Shown in pieces: positions 21,724-29,781 of a stretch of DNA of 64,000 nucleotides (within the stretch, counting starts at the first letter, position 1; the number at the start of each line of letters is the position of its first letter). Below the pieces are notes generated by a model. It did not search any database, was not told where the DNA came from, and saw nothing but the letters and a program-made list of their open reading frames with translations. The stretch comes from Streptomyces griseoviridis (GTDB lineage Bacteria; Actinomycetota; Actinomycetes; Streptomycetales; Streptomycetaceae). The stretch covers positions 310,001 through 374,000 of the forward strand of contig NZ_CP029078.1 in NCBI RefSeq assembly GCF_005222485.1, in the 5' to 3' direction. The position numbers and the translations under genes were made by a program.

Positions 21724-22671
21724 TCAGTCCCGATCCGGCAGCATGACCCACAGGTCGGGTGGTCCGACGACCGCGCGGGCGTCCACCGGGCGCAGGCCCG
21801 CGTAGGCGCAGGCGTAGGCGATGGCGTTGCCCTGGTACAGGTAGGAGAACAGCGCCTGCTCGGAGGTGTCGCCCTCGTCGATCCCACCCCCGGGGTGGAG
21901 GTCCGAGCCGATGATGGAGCCGTCGCGCGCGACGCGGCCCTGATTGCCGCTCTTGGGGTTGGCGTACAGGCCGTAGCAGAGGGTCCCGGCGGACAGCGGG
22001 CGCAGCACGCCTGTCCTCTGCGGCGCGTACCCCCAGGGCTGGGTCACCACGCAGCCGCCCGGCACGGACGTCACGCCGACGAGCGGCAGCGTCTCGTCCA
22101 GCTCGTGATCCCACGGGTCCTCGACCACGCCGTCCGCGAACTCCCGCGGCGCCGGCGTCGCCTTGAGTCTGCGCACCGCTTCCGCCGCGTCGATCCCGGC
22201 GACGCAGGCCAGTCCCGTGCCGTCGTGATGGAAGCTGCCGAGAGCGTCGATGAGGCGCGCGGCCTCCACCGCCGTCGCGCGCTCGGCGTCCGTCAGACGC
22301 TCACCGGCCGGCACCGCGAACAGGTCGGGTGTCGGGCCGGCCAGACCGAGCCGGCCCGGCGACCAGCCGCCGATCGACCTGCGCCACGGGTCGGCTCCTG
22401 CGGCGGCGAGGGCCAGCGCGTTCTCGGGTCTGCGGTCGACGACGGCCTGCCACAGCGCGGTGACGCCGTCCTCCGTCGCGTCGACGTCCACGACGCGGCG
22501 GGCCAGCTCCGCGACGACCTCGGCGGAGCCCCATTGGGCCGCCAGGTGCAGCGGGCGTCCGTGGCCGTACGCCTCCGGATCGGCGCCGGCGTCGAGCCGT
22601 CGTCGGATCGCGTCGTGGTCGCGCCAGGTCTCCCAGGTCGTTCCCGCCCAGCCCGTCTCCCCCGCGGTCAT
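21724..22671 (-). CDS. Ankyrin-repeat protein
   Basis: The protein has 315 residues. The N-terminal third has ankyrin-like repeats: HDAIRRRLDAGADPEAYGHG, RPLHLAAQWGSAEVVAELARRV and GVTALWQAVVDRRPENALALAAAGADPWR. The C-terminal two thirds (about 135-315) contain DPWDHELDETLPLVGVTSVPGG, a stretch found in several actinobacterial ankyrin proteins I cannot name. No signal peptide or membrane segment is visible. It is monocistronic on the minus strand. Ankyrin repeats usually mediate protein binding; the partner is unknown. Confidence 0.75.
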   Translation of the reverse strand: MTAGETGWAGTTWETWRDHDAIRRRLDAGADPEAYGHGRPLHLAAQWGSAEVVAELARRVVDVDATEDGVTALWQAVVDRRPENALALAAAGADPWRRSIGGWSPGRLGLAGPTPDLFAVPAGERLTDAERATAVEAARLIDALGSFHHDGTGLACVAGIDAAEAVRRLKATPAPREFADGVVEDPWDHELDETLPLVGVTSVPGGCVVTQPWGYAPQRTGVLRPLSAGTLCYGLYANPKSGNQGRVARDGSIIGSDLHPGGGIDEGDTSEQALFSYLYQGNAIAYACAYAGLRPVDARAVVGPPDLWVMLPDRD

Positions 22672-22843
22672 CCCGCCCCCTCCGACGACGATACGGCCGA
22701 CTCCTCGTCAGCCTCAGTCCCCACGCTCGCACACGGGTCTGACAACGCCCCTTCCCCCAGGCGCCCGGTCGGCCGGGGGGCGTAGGGTCCGGCCGGAAGA
22801 CGGGTCCGCAGCGGGGCTGTTCGGCGCTCACCCAGGAGGCGCC

Positions 22844-23026
22844 ATGCCCGCCGCCGAGACTGTGACGGTCCGTCACGCCGCCGCGCCCGCCGTACCGCCA
22901 GAGCCCCGAACCGCACCCCGCCCGCCGTACCGCCAGAGCCCCGAACCGCACCCCGCCCGCCGTACCGCCAGAGCCCCGATCCGCACCCCGCCCTGCCGCA
23001 TCACCCCCCACCACCAGGGCCGTTGA
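22844..23026 (+). CDS. Small ORF with strong SD, doubtful or remnant
   Basis: AGGAGG at 22834-22839 sits four bases before an ATG that opens a 60-residue frame beginning MPAAETVTVRHAA and then becoming Pro/Arg-rich. Most of the frame is the 35-bp repeat array; since 35 is not a multiple of three, each copy is read in a different frame. Conservation as a protein is therefore unlikely. The first residues resemble the start of a GNAT acetyltransferase, so this could be a gene broken by repeat expansion. I cannot confirm that. Confidence 0.25.
   Translation: MPAAETVTVRHAAAPAVPPEPRTAPRPPYRQSPEPHPARRTARAPIRTPPCRITPHHQGR
22885..22989. repeat. Tandem repeat, 35-bp period, three copies
   Basis: Three nearly identical units start GCCCGCCGTACCGCCAGAGC at 22885, 22920 and 22955 and end near CCGAACCGCACCCC. 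The third differs at one base (GATCC for GAACC). The unit resembles that of the array at 16881. Confidence 0.9.
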
Positions 23027-23140
23027 AGCCCTCGCCGCCACCCCGCGCTCCCCCGCCCGTCCCCCCACGCGCCCGAGATATCTGCGGCACGCATCTTGAC
23101 CCCCTTCGTCCGGCGGCCTTAGCGTTCCCGCGTCGCCCTC

Positions 23141-23158
23141 GATTGAATCGATTCAATC
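23141..23158. promoter_or_regulatory. 18-bp perfect palindrome before GH106 gene
   Basis: GATTGAATCGATTCAATC is perfectly symmetric and strikingly AT-rich for this genome. The central TGAATCGATTCA form is typical of LacI-family operators. It ends 106 bp before the rhamnosidase start and is the likely control site for that gene. Confidence 0.75.
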
Positions 23159-23264
23159 CCGCTCGCCTCTTTCTCCTCCTCTTCACCCCGTCCCTCCTCC
23201 CTGCTTCTTCTCGCTCCTCCTCATCGCCTCTCCCACCCGTCCCACCTCCACCCGGGGATGCCTC

Positions 23265-26200
23265 ATGCACGAATCCGTCCCGCAGCGAAGCGGTACGACC
23301 CGCCGTACCGTCCTCACCGCCGGTGTGGCCGCCGGACTCACCGGCGCCGCCGCGGTGAGCTTCGGCGCCGGTCCCGCGTCCGCCGCCGCGTCCGCGCGGC
23401 CCGCCTCGACGTCCCACGCTCCCGGAGCCGCCTGGTTCGCCCGGCCGCCGGCCTCAGTGCGGCCCAAGTTCCGCTGGTGGTGGCCCGACGGGCTGGTGGA
23501 CCCGGCCGAGATCGCCCGGGAGATCGACCAGATCGCCGACGCGGGGTTCGGCGGCATGGAGATCGCCGCGGTGCACCACAGCATCAAGGACAAGTCGGTG
23601 CTCGACCCTGACCACCACGGCTGGGGCAGCAAGCCGTGGCGGGACGGCGTGGAGGCCGCCCTGCGGCGCGCGGCGCGACGCGGGGTCACCATCGACCTGA
23701 CGGTGGGCCCCAGTTGGCCCGCAGCCGTGCCGGGTCTGAGCCCCGACGACGACGCTGCCGCCCAGGAACTCGTCCTCGGCCGCGTCCAGTTGACCGGCGG
23801 CGCCCCCTACCGCGGCCCGGTGCCCGCGCCGTCCCAGGCTCCCGCCGCCGGGGTGACCCGGCAGCGTCTGCTCGCGGTCCAGGCCGCCCGTGTCGACACC
23901 GCCAACTCCACCCGCAAGGAGACCGGTCTCGACGCCGCCAGTGTCCGCGACCTCACCAGGACGGTCTCCGACGGCGCGCTGGCCTGGACCCCGCCGGACG
24001 ACGGCGACTGGGTGCTGCTGGCCTACTGGCAGCGCGGCTCGGCCCAACAGCCCGAGTCGGGGCCGCACTCGACGCCCGCGTCCTACGTCGTCGACCACTT
24101 CGCCCCGGCCGGCACGGCCGCCGTCACCGGCCACTGGGACCGGAACATCCTGACGCCCGCCCTGCGGCAGTTGCTGCGGGCCGCGGGCGGCGCCTTCTTC
24201 GAGGACTCCGTGGAGTTGGAGACGGTCGGCCTGAACTGGACGTCCAGGCTGCCCGAGGAGTTCGAGAAGCACACCGGGCGCCCGCTGCTGCCGTACCTGC
24301 CCGCGATCGTCCTCGACCGGAGCAACCAGGTCTTCGCGTTCGAGGCGCAGCTCACCCGGCAGATCCGGCACGACTTCTGGGAGACCGTCTCCGGTCTGTT
24401 CAACCGGCATCACCTCGGCGCCCTGCGGGACTGGGCGCACGCGCTGCGCATGGAGCTGCGTTCCCAGCCGTACGGCCTCCAGACAGACGCCATCGCGTCC
24501 GCCGCGGTGCTGGACATCGCCGAGGGGGAGTCGCTCGGTTTCAAGAACCTGGACGACTACCGGTGTCTGGCCGGCGGCCGTGACATGGCCGGGCACACCG
24601 TGCTGTCCTGCGAGGCGGGCGCCTACAACGGCTCGGCGTACAGCACGACATGGGACCGTTTCCTGCGGACCATGGGCGGCGCGTACGCGGCCGGTGTCAA
24701 CCAGACGGTGCTGCACGGCTTCTCCTACGCGACCGCGCCGAAGGTGAGTTGGCCGGGTTTCGCGGCGTTCAGCCCGTACAACGGCGCCGCCGGGTACGGC
24801 GAGTCGTGGGGTCCGCGTCAGCCGACCTGGCGACACGTCCCCGATGTGGCCGGTCATCTGGCCCGCGTCCACCAGGTGTTGCAGGCCGGCACGGCCCGCG
24901 CGGACGTCGCGGTGTTCCGGCAGACCGGCTACACGGCGACCGGGATCGGCGCGTCCTGGTTCACGTCGACGGGCGTACCGCTGGGCTGGTCGCACCAGTT
25001 CCTCAGCGGTCCGCTGCTCTCGCTGCCGTCGGCGACCGTGCGCGGCGGCCGGCTCGCTCCCGAAGGACCGGCCTACAAGGCCCTGTTCATCGAGGGCGAC
25101 TTCTTCTCCTCGTCCGCTCCCACGCTCTCGGTGGACGACGCCCGCACCGTTCTCGCGCTGGCCCGCCAGGGGCTTCCCGTGGTCCTGCTCGGGGAGTTCG
25201 ACCAGCCGGTCACGCCAGGGGTGCCCGCGGACGGCGAGACCGCGCGGCTGACCGATGTGCTCGGCCGGCTGCTGGCGCTCCCCCATGTGGTGCGGATCAC
25301 CGACAAGACCGCCGTGGGTGACGCCCTCGCCCGGCTGGGGGTCACCGCCGATGTCCGGCACGCCGTCTCCTCGACCCTCGTCAACGCCCACCGGGTCACC
25401 GACGACGCCGACTTCTACTACTTCTGCAACGGCAAGCACGCCGAGACCGTGAAGCCTCCGGTGGCGCTGATCGACCACGAGGTCACGGTGCGCCGCACGG
25501 CCCGCGGCTCCTCGCGCTCCGCTGCCGTGCCGTATCTCCTCGACCCGTGGTCGGGCACGGTCACCCGGCTCGGCCGGTACACCAGGGAGGGCGACGACTT
25601 CACGCTGCGGCTCCGGTTGCAGCCGGGGCAGAACGCGATCGTCGCCCTCGGCGGGCCCGGTCTCTTCGGCGACCGGAACGGGGGCCGCCCGTACGCCACG
25701 GGCACGGACGCCGACGAGGTCCGCTTCGCCCCGGGCGGGCTCGCGGTGCGGGCGTCCTCGGCGGGACGGTACGCCACCCGGCTCTCCACGGGGCGGACGG
25801 TGACGACGTCCTTCGCCACCGTCCCGGAGCCGGTCGTACCGGGCCGCTGGCGGCTCGAGGTCGAGGACTGGCGTCCCGGCGCGTCCGCGACCAGCACCGA
25901 GCGGGTCCGCCGGGACCTGGTCCTCGACACCCTGCTGCCGTGGTCCCGGATTCCCGAACTGGCCGACTCGGCGGGCATCGGCCGCTATCGCACGACGGTG
26001 GTGCTGCCCGCCCGCTGGGACGCCTCGCACGGCGCGACCCTGGAACTCGGGCAGGTCAGCGACACCTTCAGGGTCACCGTCAACGGCAGACCGCTGCCGC
26101 CCGCCGACCGGCTCGATCCGGTGGTGGACCTCGGGTCGGCGCTGCGGCGCGGGGCGAACGAGATCGTCGTCGAGGTGGCGGTCCCGCTCATCAACCGGCT

Positions 26201-26303
26201 GCGGGTCGCGCAGCCGGAGGTGTTCGGGGGTGTCGCGCGTCAGGACCACGGTCTCGTGGGGCCGGTGCGGGTGGTGCCCTACCGGCAGACGGTCATCGCC
26301 TGA
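23265..26303 (+). CDS. Secreted alpha-L-rhamnosidase, GH106
   Basis: The protein has 1012 residues. The N-terminus has a twin-arginine signal (TRRTVLTAGVAAGLTGAAA, cut near AAA-S at about 45). The GH106 catalytic region follows: RPKFRWWWPDGLVDPAEIAREID, GFGGMEIAAVHH, FFEDSVELE (the acidic motif expected at the active site) and a barrel up to about residue 560. C-terminal beta domains end with a sandwich (YRTTVVLPARWD, LELGQVSDTFRVTVNG, GANEIVVEVAVPLINRL). It should release rhamnose from rhamnogalacturonan or plant glycosides outside the cell. The palindrome at 23141 suggests sugar-responsive repression. Its end overlaps the convergent methyltransferase gene by 11 bp. Confidence 0.9.
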   Translation: MHESVPQRSGTTRRTVLTAGVAAGLTGAAAVSFGAGPASAAASARPASTSHAPGAAWFARPPASVRPKFRWWWPDGLVDPAEIAREIDQIADAGFGGMEIAAVHHSIKDKSVLDPDHHGWGSKPWRDGVEAALRRAARRGVTIDLTVGPSWPAAVPGLSPDDDAAAQELVLGRVQLTGGAPYRGPVPAPSQAPAAGVTRQRLLAVQAARVDTANSTRKETGLDAASVRDLTRTVSDGALAWTPPDDGDWVLLAYWQRGSAQQPESGPHSTPASYVVDHFAPAGTAAVTGHWDRNILTPALRQLLRAAGGAFFEDSVELETVGLNWTSRLPEEFEKHTGRPLLPYLPAIVLDRSNQVFAFEAQLTRQIRHDFWETVSGLFNRHHLGALRDWAHALRMELRSQPYGLQTDAIASAAVLDIAEGESLGFKNLDDYRCLAGGRDMAGHTVLSCEAGAYNGSAYSTTWDRFLRTMGGAYAAGVNQTVLHGFSYATAPKVSWPGFAAFSPYNGAAGYGESWGPRQPTWRHVPDVAGHLARVHQVLQAGTARADVAVFRQTGYTATGIGASWFTSTGVPLGWSHQFLSGPLLSLPSATVRGGRLAPEGPAYKALFIEGDFFSSSAPTLSVDDARTVLALARQGLPVVLLGEFDQPVTPGVPADGETARLTDVLGRLLALPHVVRITDKTAVGDALARLGVTADVRHAVSSTLVNAHRVTDDADFYYFCNGKHAETVKPPVALIDHEVTVRRTARGSSRSAAVPYLLDPWSGTVTRLGRYTREGDDFTLRLRLQPGQNAIVALGGPGLFGDRNGGRPYATGTDADEVRFAPGGLAVRASSAGRYATRLSTGRTVTTSFATVPEPVVPGRWRLEVEDWRPGASATSTERVRRDLVLDTLLPWSRIPELADSAGIGRYRTTVVLPARWDASHGATLELGQVSDTFRVTVNGRPLPPADRLDPVVDLGSALRRGANEIVVEVAVPLINRLRVAQPEVFGGVARQDHGLVGPVRVVPYRQTVIA

Positions 26304-27267
26304 CGCCCTGGCCCGGCAGCAGCTTCTCGTCCCCGAGGGCGGCGAACGTCCAGCGGTTCGCGTTGAGGGCGTCGGTCGGCAACGGCAGGGGCCCTCGACC
26401 GAGGCGGCGGGAGTGGTCGAAGGGGATGTGGGTCTCCGTGTGCCAGCCCCGCTCGGCGAGGTCGGCCACGGAGTCGGGCCTCGGGTCCGGGTCGAACAGG
26501 GCGATCATGTCGATGCCGATGCGTTCGCTCGCCGCCTCGTAGATGGGCGAGGTGCGCACGGCCTCCGTCTCGATGCTCAGCTTCACCTCGTAGGCGAGGG
26601 TGCTGCCCGAGGCGCTGTAGGCGTCGATGATGTCGACGAGCCGGTTCTCCACGGTGGAGGGCAGGTACAGGAGCAGGCCCTCCGCCATCCAGGCGGTCGG
26701 CAGGTCGGGGTCGAAGCCCGTCGCGGAGAGCGAGTCGATCCAGTCGAGCCGCAGGTCGGCGGCGATCGGCACCCGCCGGGCGCGCGGGGTGGCGGCGGCC
26801 GGGTCGAGGGCGTCCAGCGCGCGCTGTTTGAAGGCGAGCACGGATGCCCGGTCCAGTTCGTAGACGGTGCAGTCGCGCGGCCAGGGCAGCCGGTGGGCGC
26901 GGGCGTCGAGTCCCGCGCCCAGCAGGACGAACTGGCGGACGCCCGCCTCGGCCTGCCGCAGCAGATGGTCGTCGAAGACCCGGGTGCGCAGGCCGAAGTA
27001 GCGGCCGAGGCGGCCCCAGAGCGGGTCGGCTTCTCCTCCGGGCACCTCGTCCGGGTGCAGCGGCCACTCCCCGCCCGCGGCTGCCGCGCGCACGAAGTGC
27101 GCCGCGTAGGGGTCCTGGGCCAGCGCGTCCGGGCGGCCGGACTCGATCGCCCGCGCGGCGGCCACCATCAGCGCGGTCCGCCCGACCCCGGCGACCACCC
27201 CGGGGGCGGGCCTCGGTTCGGGTTCGCCGCCTCGGTCCCCTGGGCGTGCACTGGTCGTTGTCGTCAT
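26293..27267 (-). CDS. Class I SAM-dependent methyltransferase (leucine carboxyl methyltransferase-like)
   Basis: This 324-residue protein belongs to the LCMT/PPM1-like group abundant in actinobacteria. Visible motifs are DPYAAHFV near residue 50, LRTRVFDDHLL, the SAM loop QFVLLGAGLDARAHRL near 115, VYELDR and WMAEGLLLYLP near 190. It transfers a methyl group, probably to a carboxyl or hydroxyl of a small molecule; the substrate is unknown. It lies downstream of the EF-hand gene on the same strand (117-bp gap). Confidence 0.9.
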   Translation of the reverse strand: MTTTTSARPGDRGGEPEPRPAPGVVAGVGRTALMVAAARAIESGRPDALAQDPYAAHFVRAAAAGGEWPLHPDEVPGGEADPLWGRLGRYFGLRTRVFDDHLLRQAEAGVRQFVLLGAGLDARAHRLPWPRDCTVYELDRASVLAFKQRALDALDPAAATPRARRVPIAADLRLDWIDSLSATGFDPDLPTAWMAEGLLLYLPSTVENRLVDIIDAYSASGSTLAYEVKLSIETEAVRTSPIYEAASERIGIDMIALFDPDPRPDSVADLAERGWHTETHIPFDHSRRLGRGPLPLPTDALNANRWTFAALGDEKLLPGQGVRR

Positions 27268-27384
27268 CGAGCCTTCTCCTCGCAGGGTCTTCCCGCCGTG
27301 GCCGTTCCGTCGGCGGCGCGGCCGGCCGGGGGCGCCGACGGCGCGGTGTTCTGTCGGTGGTCGGTGGCCCGCCGGGCCGCGGGG

Positions 27385-27918
27385 TCAGGCCACGGCGGCG
27401 GCGACGAGATGGTCGCCCGGGATGCCCGCCTTGTTCGGGTCGTAGTAGTCCTTGATGCCCTCGACCCAGGTCCGCACCTGGATCCGGTCGTCGGCGTCGG
27501 GTTCGAAGGCGTCGAAGAGGTGGTCGATGTTGGGGCGCCGGAAGCCGATCGCGATCATCAGGTCGGCGAAGAGGGGCCGTTCGATGAGCCCGTCGCCGTC
27601 CGGGTCGCCGAGGGCGGCGAGCGCCTCGGCGAACTCGGCGATCGTCGCCTCGAAGAGTTCGGGTGTCAGCACGCAGGCGGTGTACTCCTCCAGGCTGATC
27701 ACCCCGTCGCCGTTGGCGTCGAGTTCGGTCACAAGCGTCGTCCAGTACCGGTCGAAGGACGCCCGCAGCCGACCTTGCGCCTCGGGGGTCGACGCCCCTG
27801 CCTGGGCGACGACCCGGTCGCCCATCAGCGCGAAGTCCTCGGCCTCCAGAACGCCGTTGCCGTTCGCGTCCAGCAGTGTGAAGACCAGTGCGACCCGCTG
27901 GGTGGCCTCTGCGCGCAT
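27385..27918 (-). CDS. EF-hand calcium-binding protein (calerythrin-like)
   Basis: This 177-residue acidic cytoplasmic protein has four EF-hand positions: DANGNGVLEAEDF (near 18), DANGDGVISLEEY (near 67), DPDGDGLIERPLF (near 108) and a degenerate EPDADDRIQVRTW (near 142). The first three keep the ligand spacing D-x-D/N-x-D/N-G. Length and layout match the bacterial calerythrin/sarcoplasmic calcium-binding type. The start at 27918 has AAGGTGA upstream. It probably buffers or senses Ca2+. It sits upstream of the methyltransferase, but no functional link is evident. Confidence 0.88.
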   Translation of the reverse strand: MRAEATQRVALVFTLLDANGNGVLEAEDFALMGDRVVAQAGASTPEAQGRLRASFDRYWTTLVTELDANGDGVISLEEYTACVLTPELFEATIAEFAEALAALGDPDGDGLIERPLFADLMIAIGFRRPNIDHLFDAFEPDADDRIQVRTWVEGIKDYYDPNKAGIPGDHLVAAAVA

Positions 27919-28281
27919 GAGTCCGTCACCTTTCCTGATTTTCTCTCCCGGCCGGATGCGGCCCACGGGTGATTGCCCAGGCGGGGCGCGGCTACACGGG
28001 CGGCCCGTCCGATTCACCGGATAGGTAGAAACAGGGCGATACGGCTGCGGGTCCGGGGCCGGACGTGCAGCACCGGCCGACGATCCCGGCGGGCCCGGAC
28101 CGGCCCGGCGCGGACGGCGGCGGGCCGGTACGAGCGGGCGGGCGCGGGCGCGGCACGAGCGAGCGCACGGGCGCGGTACGAGTTGGCGGGCCCGGGTGGG
28201 TGTGGGAGCCGGGCCCCGGTGGATGGGGAAGCGAGGGCCAGGTGGAGGGGAAGGCGGGGGGGGCCGGGCCGCGGTCTCGTC
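27919..28281. other. Intergenic region, no gene seen
   Basis: It holds the EF-hand gene leader (near 27920-28030) and a G-rich stretch with loose repeats of GCGGTACGAG (near 28120-28190). No coding sequence or operator stands out. Confidence 0.5.
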
Positions 28282-29538
28282 TCAGGCGGCCTGCGGGTGG
28301 CCGGCGGGCCCCGACAGGTCGATGGCGCGGTCGAGTTCGGCCGGGCGCAGGACGCGCAGGATGCCTTCGAGGAGGTAGTAGTCGGCGTAGGGGAGGGAGA
28401 TCTCGACCCCGTCCTCGGCCGGTCGGTTGCGGGTGCAGCGCGCCACGACCGCCTGGGCGCGGCTCGACGCCCGCGTCAGACAGGTCTCGGCGAGCGCGGT
28501 CAGCAGCCGCAGGGCGACCTCCCGGTAGGCGCCGCGCCCTGAGGCGGCGGCCAGGTCGAGCAGGCCGCACGCGAGGATCGCGCCGGCCGAGGCGTCCTTG
28601 ACGTCGTGGGGCTGCTGCGGGGCGCGGAAGTCCCAGACCGGGACGTGGTCGGGGCCGAGGGCGCCCACCGCGTAGTCGGCGAGCCGCCGCGCGGTGGCGA
28701 GGAACGCGGGGTCCCCGGTGCGCCGGTACAGGGTGGTGAACCCGTAGACGCCCCAGGCCTGTCCGCGCGACCAGGACGAGGCGGGGCTGTACCCCTGGAC
28801 CGTGCCGGGGCCGAGGGGCGCGCCGGTGTCCGGGTCGAAGTCGTACACGTGCGGGATCGAGCCGTCCGGGCGGGGGAAGACCCGCTGGGCCGTCCTGCCG
28901 TGCGCGACGGCGATGTCCAGGTACCTGGGGTCGCCGGTCCTGGCGCTCGCGAAGGCCAGCAGGTCGAGGTTCATCATCGTGTCGATGATGACCCGGCCCG
29001 CGTTGTCCGGGGTGTCGAGCGCGCCCCAGGCGCGCAGGAAGCGGCCGCGCGGGTTGTAGCGCGTGATCAGCGAGTCGGCGGCCCGCAGGGCGCCGGTCCG
29101 CCAGGTGTCGTCGCCGGTCAGCCGCCAGGCGGTGACCCAGGAGGGCGTGAAGAGGAAGCCGAGGTCGTGGGTGGTGGTGTCGGACTGGCGGGGTGCGAGC
29201 CGGGCCGCCGAGGCGAGTGCCTGGGCGCGGAAGGTGTCGTCGCCGCTGTGCAGCCAGGCCATCCACAGGGTGCCCGGCCAGAAGCCGCCGACCCAGTCGC
29301 CGTTCTGCGAGTAGACCCATTTCTCGAAGCGGGTGCCCACCGGGAACCCGGTGACGGCGGGTGCGGTGGCCCGTATCTTCGCGACGGCGTAGTCGGCCGC
29401 GTCGCGCAGGACGCGCAGCGTGCGTTCCGGTGGCGCCGCGCCGGTCGCGGCCGGCCCGGCTGCCGCCGCCGGGGAGACGCTCAGGGCCGCGGCCCCCGCT
29501 GTCGTCGAGACGAGGATCTCGCGCCGGGACATGCTCAT
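28282..29538 (-). CDS. Exported GH88-family unsaturated glucuronyl/rhamnogalacturonyl hydrolase
   Basis: The protein has 418 residues. The N-terminus MSMSRREILVSTTAGAAALSV carries a Tat motif (SRREIL) and a signal core. The (alpha/alpha)6 barrel has FEKWVYSQNGDWVGGFWPGTLW near 70 and RVIIDTMMNLDLLAFA near 165, where GH88 enzymes place their catalytic Asp residues, then SSWSRGQAWGVYGF and ISLPYADYYLLEGILRV. It hydrates and cleaves unsaturated uronic disaccharides made by polysaccharide lyases. GGAGGAG five bases before the ATG at 29538 fixes the start. Together with GH106 it suggests pectin side-chain use. An imperfect repeat TGAAGCATGTTCA near 29619-29631 could be its operator. Confidence 0.88.
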   Translation of the reverse strand: MSMSRREILVSTTAGAAALSVSPAAAAGPAATGAAPPERTLRVLRDAADYAVAKIRATAPAVTGFPVGTRFEKWVYSQNGDWVGGFWPGTLWMAWLHSGDDTFRAQALASAARLAPRQSDTTTHDLGFLFTPSWVTAWRLTGDDTWRTGALRAADSLITRYNPRGRFLRAWGALDTPDNAGRVIIDTMMNLDLLAFASARTGDPRYLDIAVAHGRTAQRVFPRPDGSIPHVYDFDPDTGAPLGPGTVQGYSPASSWSRGQAWGVYGFTTLYRRTGDPAFLATARRLADYAVGALGPDHVPVWDFRAPQQPHDVKDASAGAILACGLLDLAAASGRGAYREVALRLLTALAETCLTRASSRAQAVVARCTRNRPAEDGVEISLPYADYYLLEGILRVLRPAELDRAIDLSGPAGHPQAA

Positions 29539-29683
29539 GGACTCTCCTCCAACGGGCTTGCGGTGGAAAGAAGTTGACCGAGCTTCGCACGGCGACCCCG
29601 GCCATGCACACCCACGTGAAGCATGTTCATGGTGGTGAACGCGAGGAAGGGAGGCGGGCCTTCGGCCGAGTAAAGCGCGGGCA

Positions 29684-29695
29684 TGGTCCGGACCA
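29684..29695. promoter_or_regulatory. DasR-type operator (dre) 1 before chitinase
   Basis: TGGTCCGGACCA is a perfect 12-bp palindrome matching the DasR box core TGGTCTAGACCA at 10 of 12 positions. It lies 86 bp before the chitinase GTG. DasR represses chitin and N-acetylglucosamine genes in Streptomyces. Confidence 0.75.
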
Positions 29696-29705
29696 AACTC
29701 CGCCC

Positions 29706-29719
29706 TTGGACTAGACCAA
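29706..29719. promoter_or_regulatory. DasR-type operator (dre) 2 before chitinase
   Basis: TTGGACTAGACCAA matches the DasR box core at 11 of 12 positions. It starts 22 bp after the first box, about two helical turns, so the two would lie on the same face. Paired boxes of this kind are known in Streptomyces chitinase promoters. Confidence 0.78.
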
Positions 29720-29781
29720 TCCATTGACGTGATCATCTCAGTCTCGCCACCCTGGGACGCCTCCCCCACTGGAGGTACAGA

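Larger units (their letters stand above)
22672..23264. other. Long intergenic region with repeat array, small ORF and operator
   Basis: It separates the divergent ankyrin and GH106 genes. It contains a 60-codon open frame with a good SD (22844-23026), a 35-bp triplicate repeat and the palindrome at 23141-23158. Confidence 0.6.

Noticed and set aside
22885..22989. Possible CRISPR array
   Set aside because: The three 35-bp units are directly contiguous without spacers, and no cas gene is present.
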